DNA of 64,000 nucleotides from Tethya wilhelma. Its lineage: Eukaryota; Porifera; Demospongiae; Tethyida; Tethyidae. This document shows, in pieces, positions 19,097-31,996 of the stretch. How positions within the stretch are numbered: position 1 is the first letter of the stretch; each line of letters begins with the position of its first letter. The notes beneath the pieces were generated by a model, which did not search any database, was not told the DNA's origin, and saw only the letters and a program-made list of their open reading frames with translations. Position numbers and translations under genes: made by a program. Where the stretch lies: the NCBI GenBank assembly GCA_964030475.1, contig CAXIPT010000001.1:10018444-10082443 (forward strand), in the 5' to 3' direction.

Positions 19097-21934
19097 ATGG
19101 AGTCTACAGGTATGAAGGCAAAGAATTGGATGAACATTCTACTGATGGGATTTGGATTTCTCTTGCTGTTCACCGCCTTTCAAACCACAGCATTTGTTCA
19201 GGTGGGTTGTGTGTGGATTCTATATTTGGAACTAGGTAGCTAGCTACATAGGAAAGTGTAGATGAAGAGTGATAAAGAACTGTGAAGTTTCACCGTATTA
19301 TAGCCCAATCAGGAACTTGAAGGCCCCAAACTCCACATGCAAGTCACCTAGCTCAATTTTTGCGAAAAAAGGGTGGGGGGTGGGGGGATGGGGTAATTCG
19401 CGCACCTAGGTTATTTAGTCTCCACAGCCATAAGTACAGCAGCATGCAGATTGTTTTAGCTGATGCAGATACTGTGTATAGTAAGTTATTATTGTGTAGC
19501 TTAGCTTCAGTGTCAGTGCAATTGCTACTAGAGTAAAGCAAGTAGACATGCGAGGGACCGGAAGAGCTACTTGAATTATCCTGTTTTATCTCAATTGTCA
19601 TCTTGACAAGCTCACTAACTGCTCCGAGTGCATTGAAAGTTACCCGAGTCACCTGAGCCAGCATTTTCTAGTTCGATTGGAGGGGTCCCAAGGGATACAA
19701 CTATTGGCAATAGCTACTTTCAGTTGTTGGTAATATTATTGGCATGGCATGATGATGACGACATTGAATTGTTCACTGAATATGTATAATTTGTTCAACA
19801 AAAGGAGATTCAGAAATAAATGTTTGGGCAATTACACTATTACTATTCTCAAAAAAGAATTGAAGGGGGTAAATTTGATGGGGAAGATTCTCCCTCTTCT
19901 CACTAGCTAGGGGAGAGAAAAACACCAAAAAATCAGTTGTATGAAATACTAGGATTCTTTGATTCAGAAACAAACCAGATCAGATACCATATTAGAATTC
20001 TTTTGTAGACTCTCACTATTGACTTTCCAGGAACAAGCAGGCAGTCATTAGTAGTCCAGCACACATTGACTGTGGGAGAGTTGATACTCCACTGTTATCA
20101 TTCCAAGAGATTCCACTCAGAAGGAAAATCTAATCTGTTGTGTAGTTGGAAAACATTGCATAGTAGTAACATGTTGCCATGCTGTTTCATCACGCCTATA
20201 GTGTTCCATGTTAATGTAGTGTCAACTCTTCACTTCCCTCGTCCTCAATGGAAGATGTGAGGAAGAAAGGTCTTTTGTTTGTTTTCACTGGTTTCTCTTC
20301 TCTCCTTTCAGACCATCACCATCGATAGCTTCCTGTCTCCAAAGTGCCATCGCACTAACCAGTCTGACCCCTCTACAACTCCTTCATCAGTTAAAGATGT
20401 GAGTCCCTAATGTTGACATCACTAAAGGTGCCTTACTCTCAGTGCTCTAGCACAATTGTAGCATGCATGTACTTATAGAGCTCTGTGTCATGATTGATAT
20501 CCACCTAGTGTGCACTGAGAGTGACACTTTCAATATCTAGTCAGGCCACCATATAGCATAATTGGTACCTTTAGCAGCAAACAGAAGATTGATTGCTTTT
20601 AAGTTTCAAATGATGTACTTTCAAGGTTGTAGTTACATGTGTACATGTACCATTGTATTGAAATTATGGTCTTAATTGTTCATTCGGAATGCTTTGACAG
20701 TCCTGTGATAAACTTTTGGACTAGTAGACTCATATCGCTTTCCTTGAGGGCCTTTTTTTGTGTGTGTGTGTTTGGAACATCATGTCTTGTGTGATCTTCT
20801 AATTATCAGTGTCCTCTGTGTATATAGGGTGGCATCACCATCACAGACTCTTTTGCAAGTAAGTTTCAACATTGACCTATGTACTGTAAAAAGTTTGGTT
20901 GTGAAATTTATGTTATTCCCTCTTCATATTTGGTGTGTGTTCTACAGAGAGGATTGGATACATCAGGTTAGTGAAGATCATTGTCTATAATGGCTACACT
21001 ACCTGTACTTGTTGGTTTATGTACACAATTATGAAGCATTATATTGCTATCTTCTCTTACTCTCAGCTTGTGTATCATCTATCTAATGGTTGCCGTGGGC
21101 AACTGGGTGTCCGTCCCTATTGTTGCTGTGTTTGGTTCCAAGTGGTCTCTGGTGGTCACTGGTGCTCTCTATGTGTATGTCATCTGTGTGTTAGTGTGCT
21201 CTCATTAATTTGGGAATGTACAGACTTGTTTGTCTATTTTTTGTGTGTTTGCTAAAACAGTTTCAAAACAGATGGTATTAGTGTACCTCAACATATCTCT
21301 GTGTGTCTTTCCCTGTCCCTTCAGGCTCTACATCATTGCCTTGGTCCGCCCTTATGTTCCAACGATCTTTTTTGCAGCTTTTGTGTTGGGCAGTGCTGGT
21401 GGAGGTGAGTGTGCAATAACATTACATTATTCCTAAACATGTATAGAGTGCTGTAGTTACTTGTCTCCCTCCTCCCCTCCAGTGCTGTGGACTGCTCAGG
21501 GACAAGTTCTCATTCAGAACTCAACCAAGACCATGATGAGTGTCACCAGTGGAATCTTCTGGTTCATGCTCCAGTGCAGGTATAGTGTTACTGCTACAGT
21601 ACTATTGCTAGGTCATCACTGACTGTGCTCTTTTCATTATCATACTTATTGTGGCTATTTCTGTTAGTGTGTGTGTACAATCTAATGACAATTGAGTACA
21701 TATACCTGAAAGGAATGTTACACTTCTTGTCCTGTTATTCATTCACTATCATAATAATATGTACCATATGCAGCCAAAAGCTGTGAGTGATTGTGTTTTG
21801 TTTCTTTCCTTTTCTGTATGTGCATGGACTCTGATCTACTTGACACTGTGAAGTCTTATTATTGGCAATCTGTTCATCTTCACTTTTCTCTACATCAGAA
21901 GAAATGTTAATCAACTGTGTATATGTAAGTATAA

Positions 21935-21987
<53 letters not shown>

Positions 21988-22022
21988 NATTATTACAAGA
22001 GAAATGCATTAGTTTTGACACA

Positions 22023-22108
<86 letters not shown>

Positions 22109-25100
22109 CACATACACACACATACACACATGCACACCATTACAGCTCCTTTAGAGAACTACATCATCTTTGGTGTGTTCACTGTCATGGGTATCGTGGG
22201 AGTCACCTTGCTGGGGTTTATCCTGCCAATGAAGAGACAGGTCAGTTCAATCTGAGATTGACTGCAAGTCTAGCTGCAGGATGAGGTGCAAATCACACTT
22301 GTTGCCATAACAATTGTTGATAGAGAACATCTTACTGTAATGCTCCTTACCAATTTTGTATTATTGTTGGTAAAGGTCGCTAAAGTGAAAAGTGCTTAGC
22401 TAGGTCATGTTCTTGCTTGCACAGCACACTAATGCTCAGTCAATGTGTTCTATACAGTGTGTGTTGCGTGATTTGTAGCTTACACGCAGTGTTTCCCCCA
22501 CGACAAAGTAAAGAGGGGGGGGAAGTTGCTTAAAATTCTCTGAAAATTAGTAGTTTTTACCATATAGTGGGAAAGTTTCACGGGGTTTAACTTTCGCAGT
22601 TTTCACGGATCACGCTCCATCCGTGAAAGTTTATTCGTGAAATTCTGCATAATGCCACTACTAATGTGTATACGTATGGGCTTGCACAGCTCATCCATGA
22701 ACCCAAAAATGTTTGACTCGAGACATCCGCAAAAGTTTGATACCATGAAACTTTCCCGCTATACGGTATATGTATTTGTATGGAGAGAAGGAAGTTGAAA
22801 GGAAGGTGGAGTACTCCTTTACAACCCCTCTTTGGAGGAAACACTGCGTACACGTAATTATCATATCAAATTATTAATGTTATTGTTTTGTGTTCAGGAG
22901 TCTAATGCTCTGCAAGGGTCAGTTGTGAATGATAGGTAAGGTGTATAACATAGCTGCTGTATGTGTAGTCCTTATCTTGCCATGGCTGGTTGTATTCATG
23001 ATAATGTGTAAGTAAAACATACACTTGCTCTACATAGTAACCATTGGATTGTAGAGTCACCAGGTACATAATAACTGTCTATGTCAATATTTCCTGTTGC
23101 AGTGAGACTAAGGCACTCCTATCTCAAGGCACTGAGGAAAAAACAGGTGGTATACGGTCAGCCTTTGTGGAGGCAGGAAGGTCACTGGGTGAGTGAACCC
23201 TATTGGCAGCATGGGTTAAAATTTTATAATAATTTTTAACTCAACAGTTTCCCAGTATCAATGGTGTGTGTGTACTTGTGTAATTTTCTGTTGCAGTGAA
23301 AGCTTTCAAGATACTCTTCAGTGTGGATATGTTGCTACTCAGTGTCACCTTTGTATATACTGGTGAGTGAAGTCAGTATGTGTACCATAGAATAAGATAA
23401 ATGCTTTAAAGAACTTTGTCAGCTATTTTATAAAGTGCAAACCTCTATTTGACAAAAATCTTCAAGTGCAAGAGAATCTATAACAAGTCATAGAATAAAG
23501 TTAAGCAATGGCAACTTCTGTGTCAGTTCCAATGGCATTACACCTACCTTAATAAGCATTCTGGCAGAGCTAGAAGCTGCTTTCCAATGGCCAGTTTCCA
23601 CATACTTGCTAAGCGTTGTAAACTGGTTGCCATCTACTACACTCTGTTTCACTTCCTCAGTGTCTATACTAGCAGTGTTACCCAAAAGATGTGTTTGTGT
23701 GTATGTGTAGGATGCTTCTTCATCCCTACTTTCAACTGGCTAGCTTTAGATGCACCACAAGCATTGTAGTGCATATACTCAGTATGTGTGTCTGTTGAAA
23801 CATACGTAAGTCTGTGGTTAGTAACAGACACACAGAAAATGCTTTCACACTGGCCTATCAACAGCTAACAGCAAGAAAGAGAACCTGTGAAAAATTACTG
23901 ATACAAAATCCACACAATACATGTTTCTGTCTGAAAGATATATGCTGTGAGATTGTGTTTGCTACTGTACCCTTTCAGGATATGAGTTGAACTTCTGGAG
24001 TGGAGTGTATGGAACAGTGATCGGTAAGTATACAGTGCTTGAAATGAATGTTTAGAATATTGTCCTTCACAGTATGAAAGCTAACATTTTAAGATTTTCA
24101 GCTTGCAGTATAGAATATTGTGTACATTGCATGTATTGGTGTATATTTACCGGCTGAAAAGCAACAGCAGGTGTTCCTGCCAAGAGGAAGTGTAGGATGT
24201 ACTGAAAGTCACTTTTCCCCTATTCCTGCTAATAAGCATGAGCGATCGGAAGTCTAACACATTTCACTTTGCACTAGGATAGCATGGTGGGAGGTTGATT
24301 CTGTTGTATAGTCACCAATTCTTGTAAACAACTTTAATTTCTTTCATACACCTGGTGTAATTTATTGGATCAACTGGTATAACTATTGTGTTGGTGGACA
24401 AACTGTAATATCCTTTGAGGTAGACTTTGTCTTATGGCGTGTAGGCTAGATAGAATTCAAATTCAATTCTGCATCATGCAATGTTGTGCATTGTGTTGTA
24501 CTATTCCTGGATGAATATATTATTGTGAATAAGCAAGCCTTTATTCCTTTCCCTTAGGTCACACTAAGCTGTTCTCCTATTGGACTATTGGCCTTGCCGG
24601 GCTCTTTATTGGAATTGGAGAGATTGTTGGTATGTTTGTCATCTCTAACGACTCCTGTGTGGCTTGACATGTCCTTCACCCTCAGCATTCATGCAGTCTG
24701 AACTCTGACCTAGCTGTGCATGGGTCACCTCAAATAGCTCTATGCATACCATTTGTATTTGATGTGACAATGCACCTGTACACAGGTGGTGGTCTGTTTG
24801 GTATCTTTGGGAAGTACACCAACCGTTACGGCAAGGACCCTATAGTTCTGTTGGGCATGGTGGTTCACTTTGTCACCTTCCTCCTGGTCTTCTACAACCT
24901 CCCCTCCAGAGCCATCAATGCTGATGTGAGTGCTGAGGACCCCTATGGCTACCTCTTCCAGCCCTCCAAGTGAGTTTGAATAGCTGCTAGTATAGTCCCA
25001 GCTAGAGATCTGAGCTTCTACTTGCGGTCTAGTGAATCTAGCAGAAAGTGTCTAATTGTACATACGCCCAGTCTTATGAGTGTTTGGGTCAGTAAGTGTG

Positions 25101-28080
25101 TCTGCTTGTAGAGTAAACAAGAGAGAAAGGTTATCTCTTACATACTCCAGCCAAGATCCCGCAACGATTGAACGCTGCTGATAATGAAATTTTGGTCAAA
25201 GCCATACAACTGTATACACGTGGTGTGTTTCATAAGCTATAGAGAATACTTGTGTTATATAAGCCTGATGCATAGAGAAATATGAATTCATTTCATACAC
25301 AATGACTGTTTTCAGATTAAATTATACTGTAAATTCCAAGAAGATACAGCTAAATTGGATTATTTGTTGTTAAGCATCAATTCCAAGAAAAGCTGCTCTG
25401 CTAGTTTTAGTACAGCAAGGGCGTGTAGCGCAACACTCTTGTCACTAGCTGGTATAGGTTCGTGTGGTCTTCATTTTTCCTGTATAACTATTGTTGTGAC
25501 CCATGTTGATATTACATGTACATGTAGCCCTTGACAACTGGTTTTAAAACCAGTAAGTAGGATCCAAAGGACTTATGTGATCTTGACCTATATACTGGTA
25601 CCAGTATGTGGCACATCTCATGCTGTGTATACTGCATGTAGTTCTCCACACAAATATAAAGGCAACACCTATATTATGTTTACAAGAGTCACTTTTTTTA
25701 CATTACAGCAAAAGATTGGATCTATTAAGAGTTTTAGTCATTTTTAATAATTGTCAGCATTTACTGCTCTTCTTAAGTCCTGCCTAGTCGACTTGAGCTA
25801 TTCTTTTAAGATGGAACCTTGCTTGGGTCATGTGACCTGTAGTTGCATCACCAATCACTAGCTCTCCAGAATCACTGACCATCACGTGAGGGTCAGGTGA
25901 TTCACTCCTGGCCACACCCACTGGCATGAGGTGGCAGTTGGTAAGAGGTCCTTGTAGCTCAAACTGGTAGGCTGTGTTTGAGAAGGCCTCGTCTAGGAGC
26001 TCAGAGAACGAGTGGGATGAGTTGTGCAGTGGCTGTGACTGTGTGTGTGTGTGTGTGTGTGTTTGTGTAAGTGGGTGGTTTGTGTGTGTGAGTGGGTGGT
26101 TGTGTATAGTTAAGGTTACGATTGCTGCATTTTTAGGCATTACCACGGCATGTTTTTGCTATGAAAATCTAATTATGAGTGCTCCTCAATATGCGTTCAT
26201 ATGTACACCACTACACCAGAATTGGGTGTGTGAGACAAACACTTGTTTGAAGGTATGCATCATATTCTCATACTAGTGCATGTGCATGATCTAGATACAC
26301 CAATAGATTTGGCCTTGAGCCATGTAAGCAAGGCACAGATTAGAAAAATACTTGATTGCTATTGATGTTGATTACCTCAATCCTCCCTGAGCTTGCATTG
26401 GCCTTCAGGACGAGAGTGGTGTGGGCATCCACAAAGACAACTGAAGCAGCTCGTCCCAGATCTGGAGGCACAGAAACGATGAAGAACAGAGCTGTATGTA
26501 ACACAATTGTAGGCATATCATGATTGATGGAAGTTACAACTTGCAAGTATATTATATACGTGGTTCGACTGAGGCCTATTTTAGTTTCATATGTTCTGTT
26601 CCTATACCATGGGCACTCAGTGGCTAAGTGGCACCAGCTGAGATCAAGATATTTGTTTCACCCTCAGCATGCCATTGACATAATACATGACATTGTTTAT
26701 CATTGTCCAGTGACCATGTCACACTATCTAACCACACATTTGTGTTGTGTGTTTGTGAAGAGAGTATGGCGATGTGATTACCTAACAAAATGCCTGTGGT
26801 GGCTACCTCATTGAATTTTCAGCACACAAGCACAAGATGTGAACACATTTGATACATTAATTATATTATGGTCTTGAAATATGCTGGAATCCAACCTATA
26901 CTCTACTGTGTGAAACACCCCTTTCAGTGCCAGTTGAAGCAGCAATGTCTCAGCTGTCATATCATCACAGATAGGTTTATCAAAGGAAAGTAGAAGAGAT
27001 TAAGTGTATGCTAAAAGGGGGGTGGGGTAGAAGTGATGATATTCATTGGCCACCACCTCCCTCCATCTGTGGAAGGCTGTGGAGTGTGAACGTGATCGTG
27101 GTCAGGAGGGAATGTTTTGAATTCAAACAGTAATGTGTTTGAATTTGTTATCAGAAAACTTATTTTGGTTGATTGTTTTTATATGCATGTGTGTGTGTAT
27201 TTAGCAAGACCTGTACTGTGTTAATCAAGACTAGTGTCTACTGCACTCGTATTATCATGCATATAAAGTATCCTGTAGTGAACTTGTGAGCCATTTTTGC
27301 CATAATTGGAGTTGTTCGATCCTCGTAATTAGTAGTTGTTTTTGGGATAAAATGTTATAGTTTTTCTCTATTTGTTTTTAGATGAAAAGTGACTGTTTGA
27401 TTTGAAAGTATTGATTACCAGTTATCCATTTTGGAAAAAAAAAGTAGCAATAGAGCTAATGAGCATTTCGTGGAAGGTGCTCTAATCTCATGTAGGAAGA
27501 ATATACCATCCATTGCTGCCTCTAAAACTGAGGTTCCTTCATATTATCTCGCACTCTAATCTGCTTGTGTTTATCTAGCTCTCTGGTTGACCTTTCTCCA
27601 ACAGCAGGTCCAATTTGGACAAGTTTGTGGCCATCCCCACAGTTGTGTGTCTGTTTGACCTGCTAATCTACCACACTCTCTATCACAGGCCGCACATGCC
27701 TGCACATTGATAAGACTTCAATTCACATGCAAAAGAGTGTTTACATACTTCCGTTATGACAACATCTCTAACCAATGATTCTATTCCAGTGGGCGACACA
27801 GCTTTGTTTTGTGGTCTTATCTCTACCATCCACTGGAGTACCTTTGCAACATTCTATATGAGGATGTCACACATTGCTAGAGTCAACAATTTGAGTGGTA
27901 CTATATCCGATTGAGTGTGGATTGATTTTATTTCCTGACAAGTCTTCCATGAGATATCCTTTTACTATGTCTATTGAATGGTGTGTAATTCTCATTTGAA
28001 CAATTGATCTACCTCAGGTGTGCAACTATCAACTTGGTTGTTAACTAACTTATTAAACTTTTCAACTGCAAACCAAATTA

Positions 28081-28129
<49 letters not shown>

Positions 28130-31100
28130 CTTACGTACATTGAGTGGTATATCCTCCTAGTTCCTTTGCTACTGGTGTGCCTCCTTCAAGGGTCACAGTG
28201 TGCACTCTCGTGTCAGAGTTCCTCGTGTAGCTCACTATCTGGATCAGTTCTGCTGCCAGTTGAAACATCTCCACATTCTTGTTTGAATGAAGCTGTTCAC
28301 TCTTTAGTTCACAAGAGAAACAAAAAATAAAACTCACGCACAAAAATATATGTGGTTTGTAAGCTTTGTGATGATGTGCGTATACTTTATACCCTCACCC
28401 CTCTTTTGACAATGCCTTGTATCATTTCCATCTCGTGCACAGCATCTGGCTGTAGGAAGATGTTCAGATGAGGATTAATGCATGTCATATTATGCAACAT
28501 TAGTTGTTCATTCTTTACCTGGCTCAAAGGGTAACCAGTTGCTCCCACAAAGAGTGAAGTCACTGCACAGAGAATGATGAATTTCTAACCTGTGGGAAGA
28601 AGGATTACTGTTTGTTATCCAGCAATGGGTGAATCTATAGTGCCATGGACATGAATGTGTAACTATTATTGTTAGTAATGCTATTGCTCCATAGAAGTGA
28701 CCTTTATGTTGGAGCTGCTGGAATAGGGTGGTGCTGCACCTTTGAACATCTGTGTTGTGTGTGTGAGTGTTCAACAAAGGGTGTATTATGAAGTGTAAGT
28801 GTGCAATGCATATATATGATAGCAACTGGAGTCATTGAATCTGCTGGCCACATGCAGAGATTATAATCATGTGGTAAAAAGAAAGTTATGAATATTGGCT
28901 GACTATTATGATAAACAACTGTTTCCCTCTCAATACTACATGTCTTTCCTCAAAATAAGCAGTTATAACCTGGGATTTGCACTGCATATCACCCGGCAAG
29001 GCTCATTGCTAGCATGAATGATAAACCTGGCTACTGTATCTTCCAATAAGTGCAGAGAGCGGCTGAATTTTATGTAGAGTTGAAACTATTAACACTGTTT
29101 GTCTTTCTACTATGGTTGAAGACCTGTTCATACTCATGAGATGTGATACCGTAATTCTCACTTCTTATTAGCTGAAATGTCACGTGGATGTTTACACAGA
29201 AATGGGGAATTTTCATGTTGAAGCAGTGTTCCCTGTCAGTTCAATCTCTACTCTCTACCTATGCTTATTTGTACTGATAGCAATGTTCATACAAATAAAC
29301 TTCTACTACAGGCCTTTAGCTGTATTCCACCATTATTCTAGGTATGTCTGAATTCATTGCAATCATGATTACACACAAAGTAAAAGCAGAAGACCCTTGC
29401 CTCTGGATTACCCTATGTCTAGATGTGCTTGCCAGGAGAGTAAGAGGAAACTTGTTCTTGCCTAAACACATCACTCACAGCTAAATGTACTTATCTCTAC
29501 TTTACTGAAGAACCATTGTGTGTAGCTGCACATGAGCCAACTGGTTGTTGCATTGTTTGTACACCCACGCACTACAGGAAGCTATAATTGTAGGTGATTC
29601 CCCCTTTCTTGTGTTTTAGTATGTACATGCAATGAGCTGGTTGCTGCGTACATACATTATTATACATGTACTATATGACATGAAACTTACCATGGTTTCT
29701 TAGTATCACTGTGGGCTTGGGTTTTCAATAAGGATCTTCCTGGCAGTCAACTGTGGTGGCTAGCCCACATTTGACTCCAAACTAAGAACTGACTTGAATT
29801 CACTTTGCAGCAAGTGATTGAATCCAAGAACTGGCACAACAGTAGTACTTAGTGGATTTTATAAGTACGCTGCCCAGCCCCTTTCAGATTACCACAGTTT
29901 GTACACTTGTAGGGTGTCTTGCCTTTCATTTACGTTGTGCTACATTGTGGTGACTCTCTTCTAGCCATAGCTGTAATAACAGCCAACCAAGAGATGGATA
30001 CTGCCTCAAGTGTATTCATAGCACAGACCTCTTGGTGGTTGAGTGGAATGCCATGGACACTAACTGGACATCCTGGTGATGACCATTGATTGCGTTCATT
30101 ATGCTTTGTGTAGAAGTTATAGTTTTGTCTCTAGAATACTTGTGAATGCTGTATTGAGCTAAGAGGTGTGTTTCACCTTGAAGAACATGCTCTATAATAG
30201 TATTAGAACATGCCTGCTAGAGCTCTACCTTCAGGTTTGGTCAATATTACCTCTTGTATTTCAATAATGCCCATCAGTGGGCATGTTCTAAAATGCTTGT
30301 ATCCTGGCGTTTAGACTTTTCGCTAGTTTCTTCTGTTTGAGTGGAATTTGACTTGAGCAAGCGTTTAGTCAACTTCGGCATACAAAGTTATTAAAGTTGT
30401 CAATAAAAATTTAATATTTTCTATTCAGAATAAGCAATAAAAATAATATAAAATACATAATATTTAATCCATTTCAGCATTTTCATTCAACTTGCAGCAA
30501 TTCTCATAATTTTAGTTCTTAACAATCAATTTTAATCGATACTTGATTTACGATCGAGTATCTCCTACATGCAGCATTGTTGCTCACAGTCAGTCTCCCT
30601 GTCGTGTCTTCATAGCTGAGAGAGATGTTCTGATGCTTGTATGGATGCACACAGCAGTTGTCAAAGTTCCCACTGATATCAAAGTAGCAGTGTTGTTCAA
30701 GGTTCAAACTAGTCGACACCGGCTGCATATCAATATTAATGTACACTGGATGATGTTCACTTACTGTACATGTATGTGTGGACTGGAGTCACTGGATATA
30801 CACACTCACCGTGAGCTGGACTGAATTGTTCTTTAAGCACACTACTTCTTGTGTGCTGATGTCCACAATCATATACTTGGTTGGTTCTCCAAACTGTTCA
30901 ATAGTGACCACTATGAATAGATCTGTGTGAAGTAACGTTAAAATACAATGAAGTGGTCATGAGTTAAGCTTGTCGTTGTTATACACTTACAGTCTGTATC
31001 AAACTGCTGTTCCTCTGTGGTGAATTGTAGAGACTGATCCTCTTTGGTCAGTACTGACGGCACGTCGTGTGAAGGTTGTCTTGTCTTGATGATCACCATC

Positions 31101-31955
31101 TCAGCTAGTACTGTGTTGGTCCGACATTGGAACAGATTCATCCAGAATTCACTCTTGAAATTCTTTTCCTTTGTTGTTGTGGGTTTTTGTCAAAAGAACA
31201 ATAGCTAATAGTAATATGCACATATTGTTGCAAAGTCATACGTTAAGTCGGACACTTACTGCATTTCTCTTTAGTTTTAAAACTGTTTGATGGTCCGAGA
31301 TAATTCTTGCTGTGGTATCCGTATCCATTATAGTTTTGAAGTGATGATATTCTTTGGCTGATTTTGTTCTTCTTTGTTTGCTCTACTGGTGGAGAGTCAG
31401 TAGCTTGCAGCTATTTATGTACTCAGTTCAACGGATGTTTACTTATCTCTACTGAGATTCTGCAGTTGTATTCATTTAGTGATGTTTGGATTTTCGGATA
31501 AGATCCCGTTATAGCTATTTCGGGAGTTTGCTTTTCTTACAAATATATACATAGACTTCCGCTGGGAGACATTTCACCTGTCTCTGGATTATCAAACAGG
31601 TCTTTGTTCCGTCCGAATTGTTGCTATAACAAATCTAAGATACACTTTCAGCTTAAGTTAATTTTGTCAATAGTTGTTAATGGATAATTTTTGTTGCTAA
31701 ACAAATCGAGTATAGGGGCTGTGTGTGTGTGGGAGGGGGAGTTGTTGCTATTTTGGAGAAAGTATATGCAACCTTATTCTTTCGAATTCCCATGTTTAGT
31801 ATTGTGTAAGTATTGTGACTTATTCTTTTGCAATCTTTTTTTTTTGTCCAGCATTTATATTGCCATAACATGTGCTTTGCTGCTTGGATTTGGGGACGCT
31901 TGTTTTAATACACAGGTAAGGTTTTCCCCGCTTGATTTGAGAGTTGGATGTGGTT

Positions 31956-31996
<41 letters not shown>

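Noticed and set aside
21862..22284. 140-residue frame with His/Thr repeats, and similar frames at 36929-37196 and 42049-42352
   Set aside because: Produced by CA/TG microsatellites; only short exon parts inside them are real.
23488..23685. Minus-strand frame MGNTASIDTEEVKQSVVDGN...
   Set aside because: Coding-like composition but no partner exon or family match found. It may be a transposon scrap in an MFSD11 intron; not supported enough to list.
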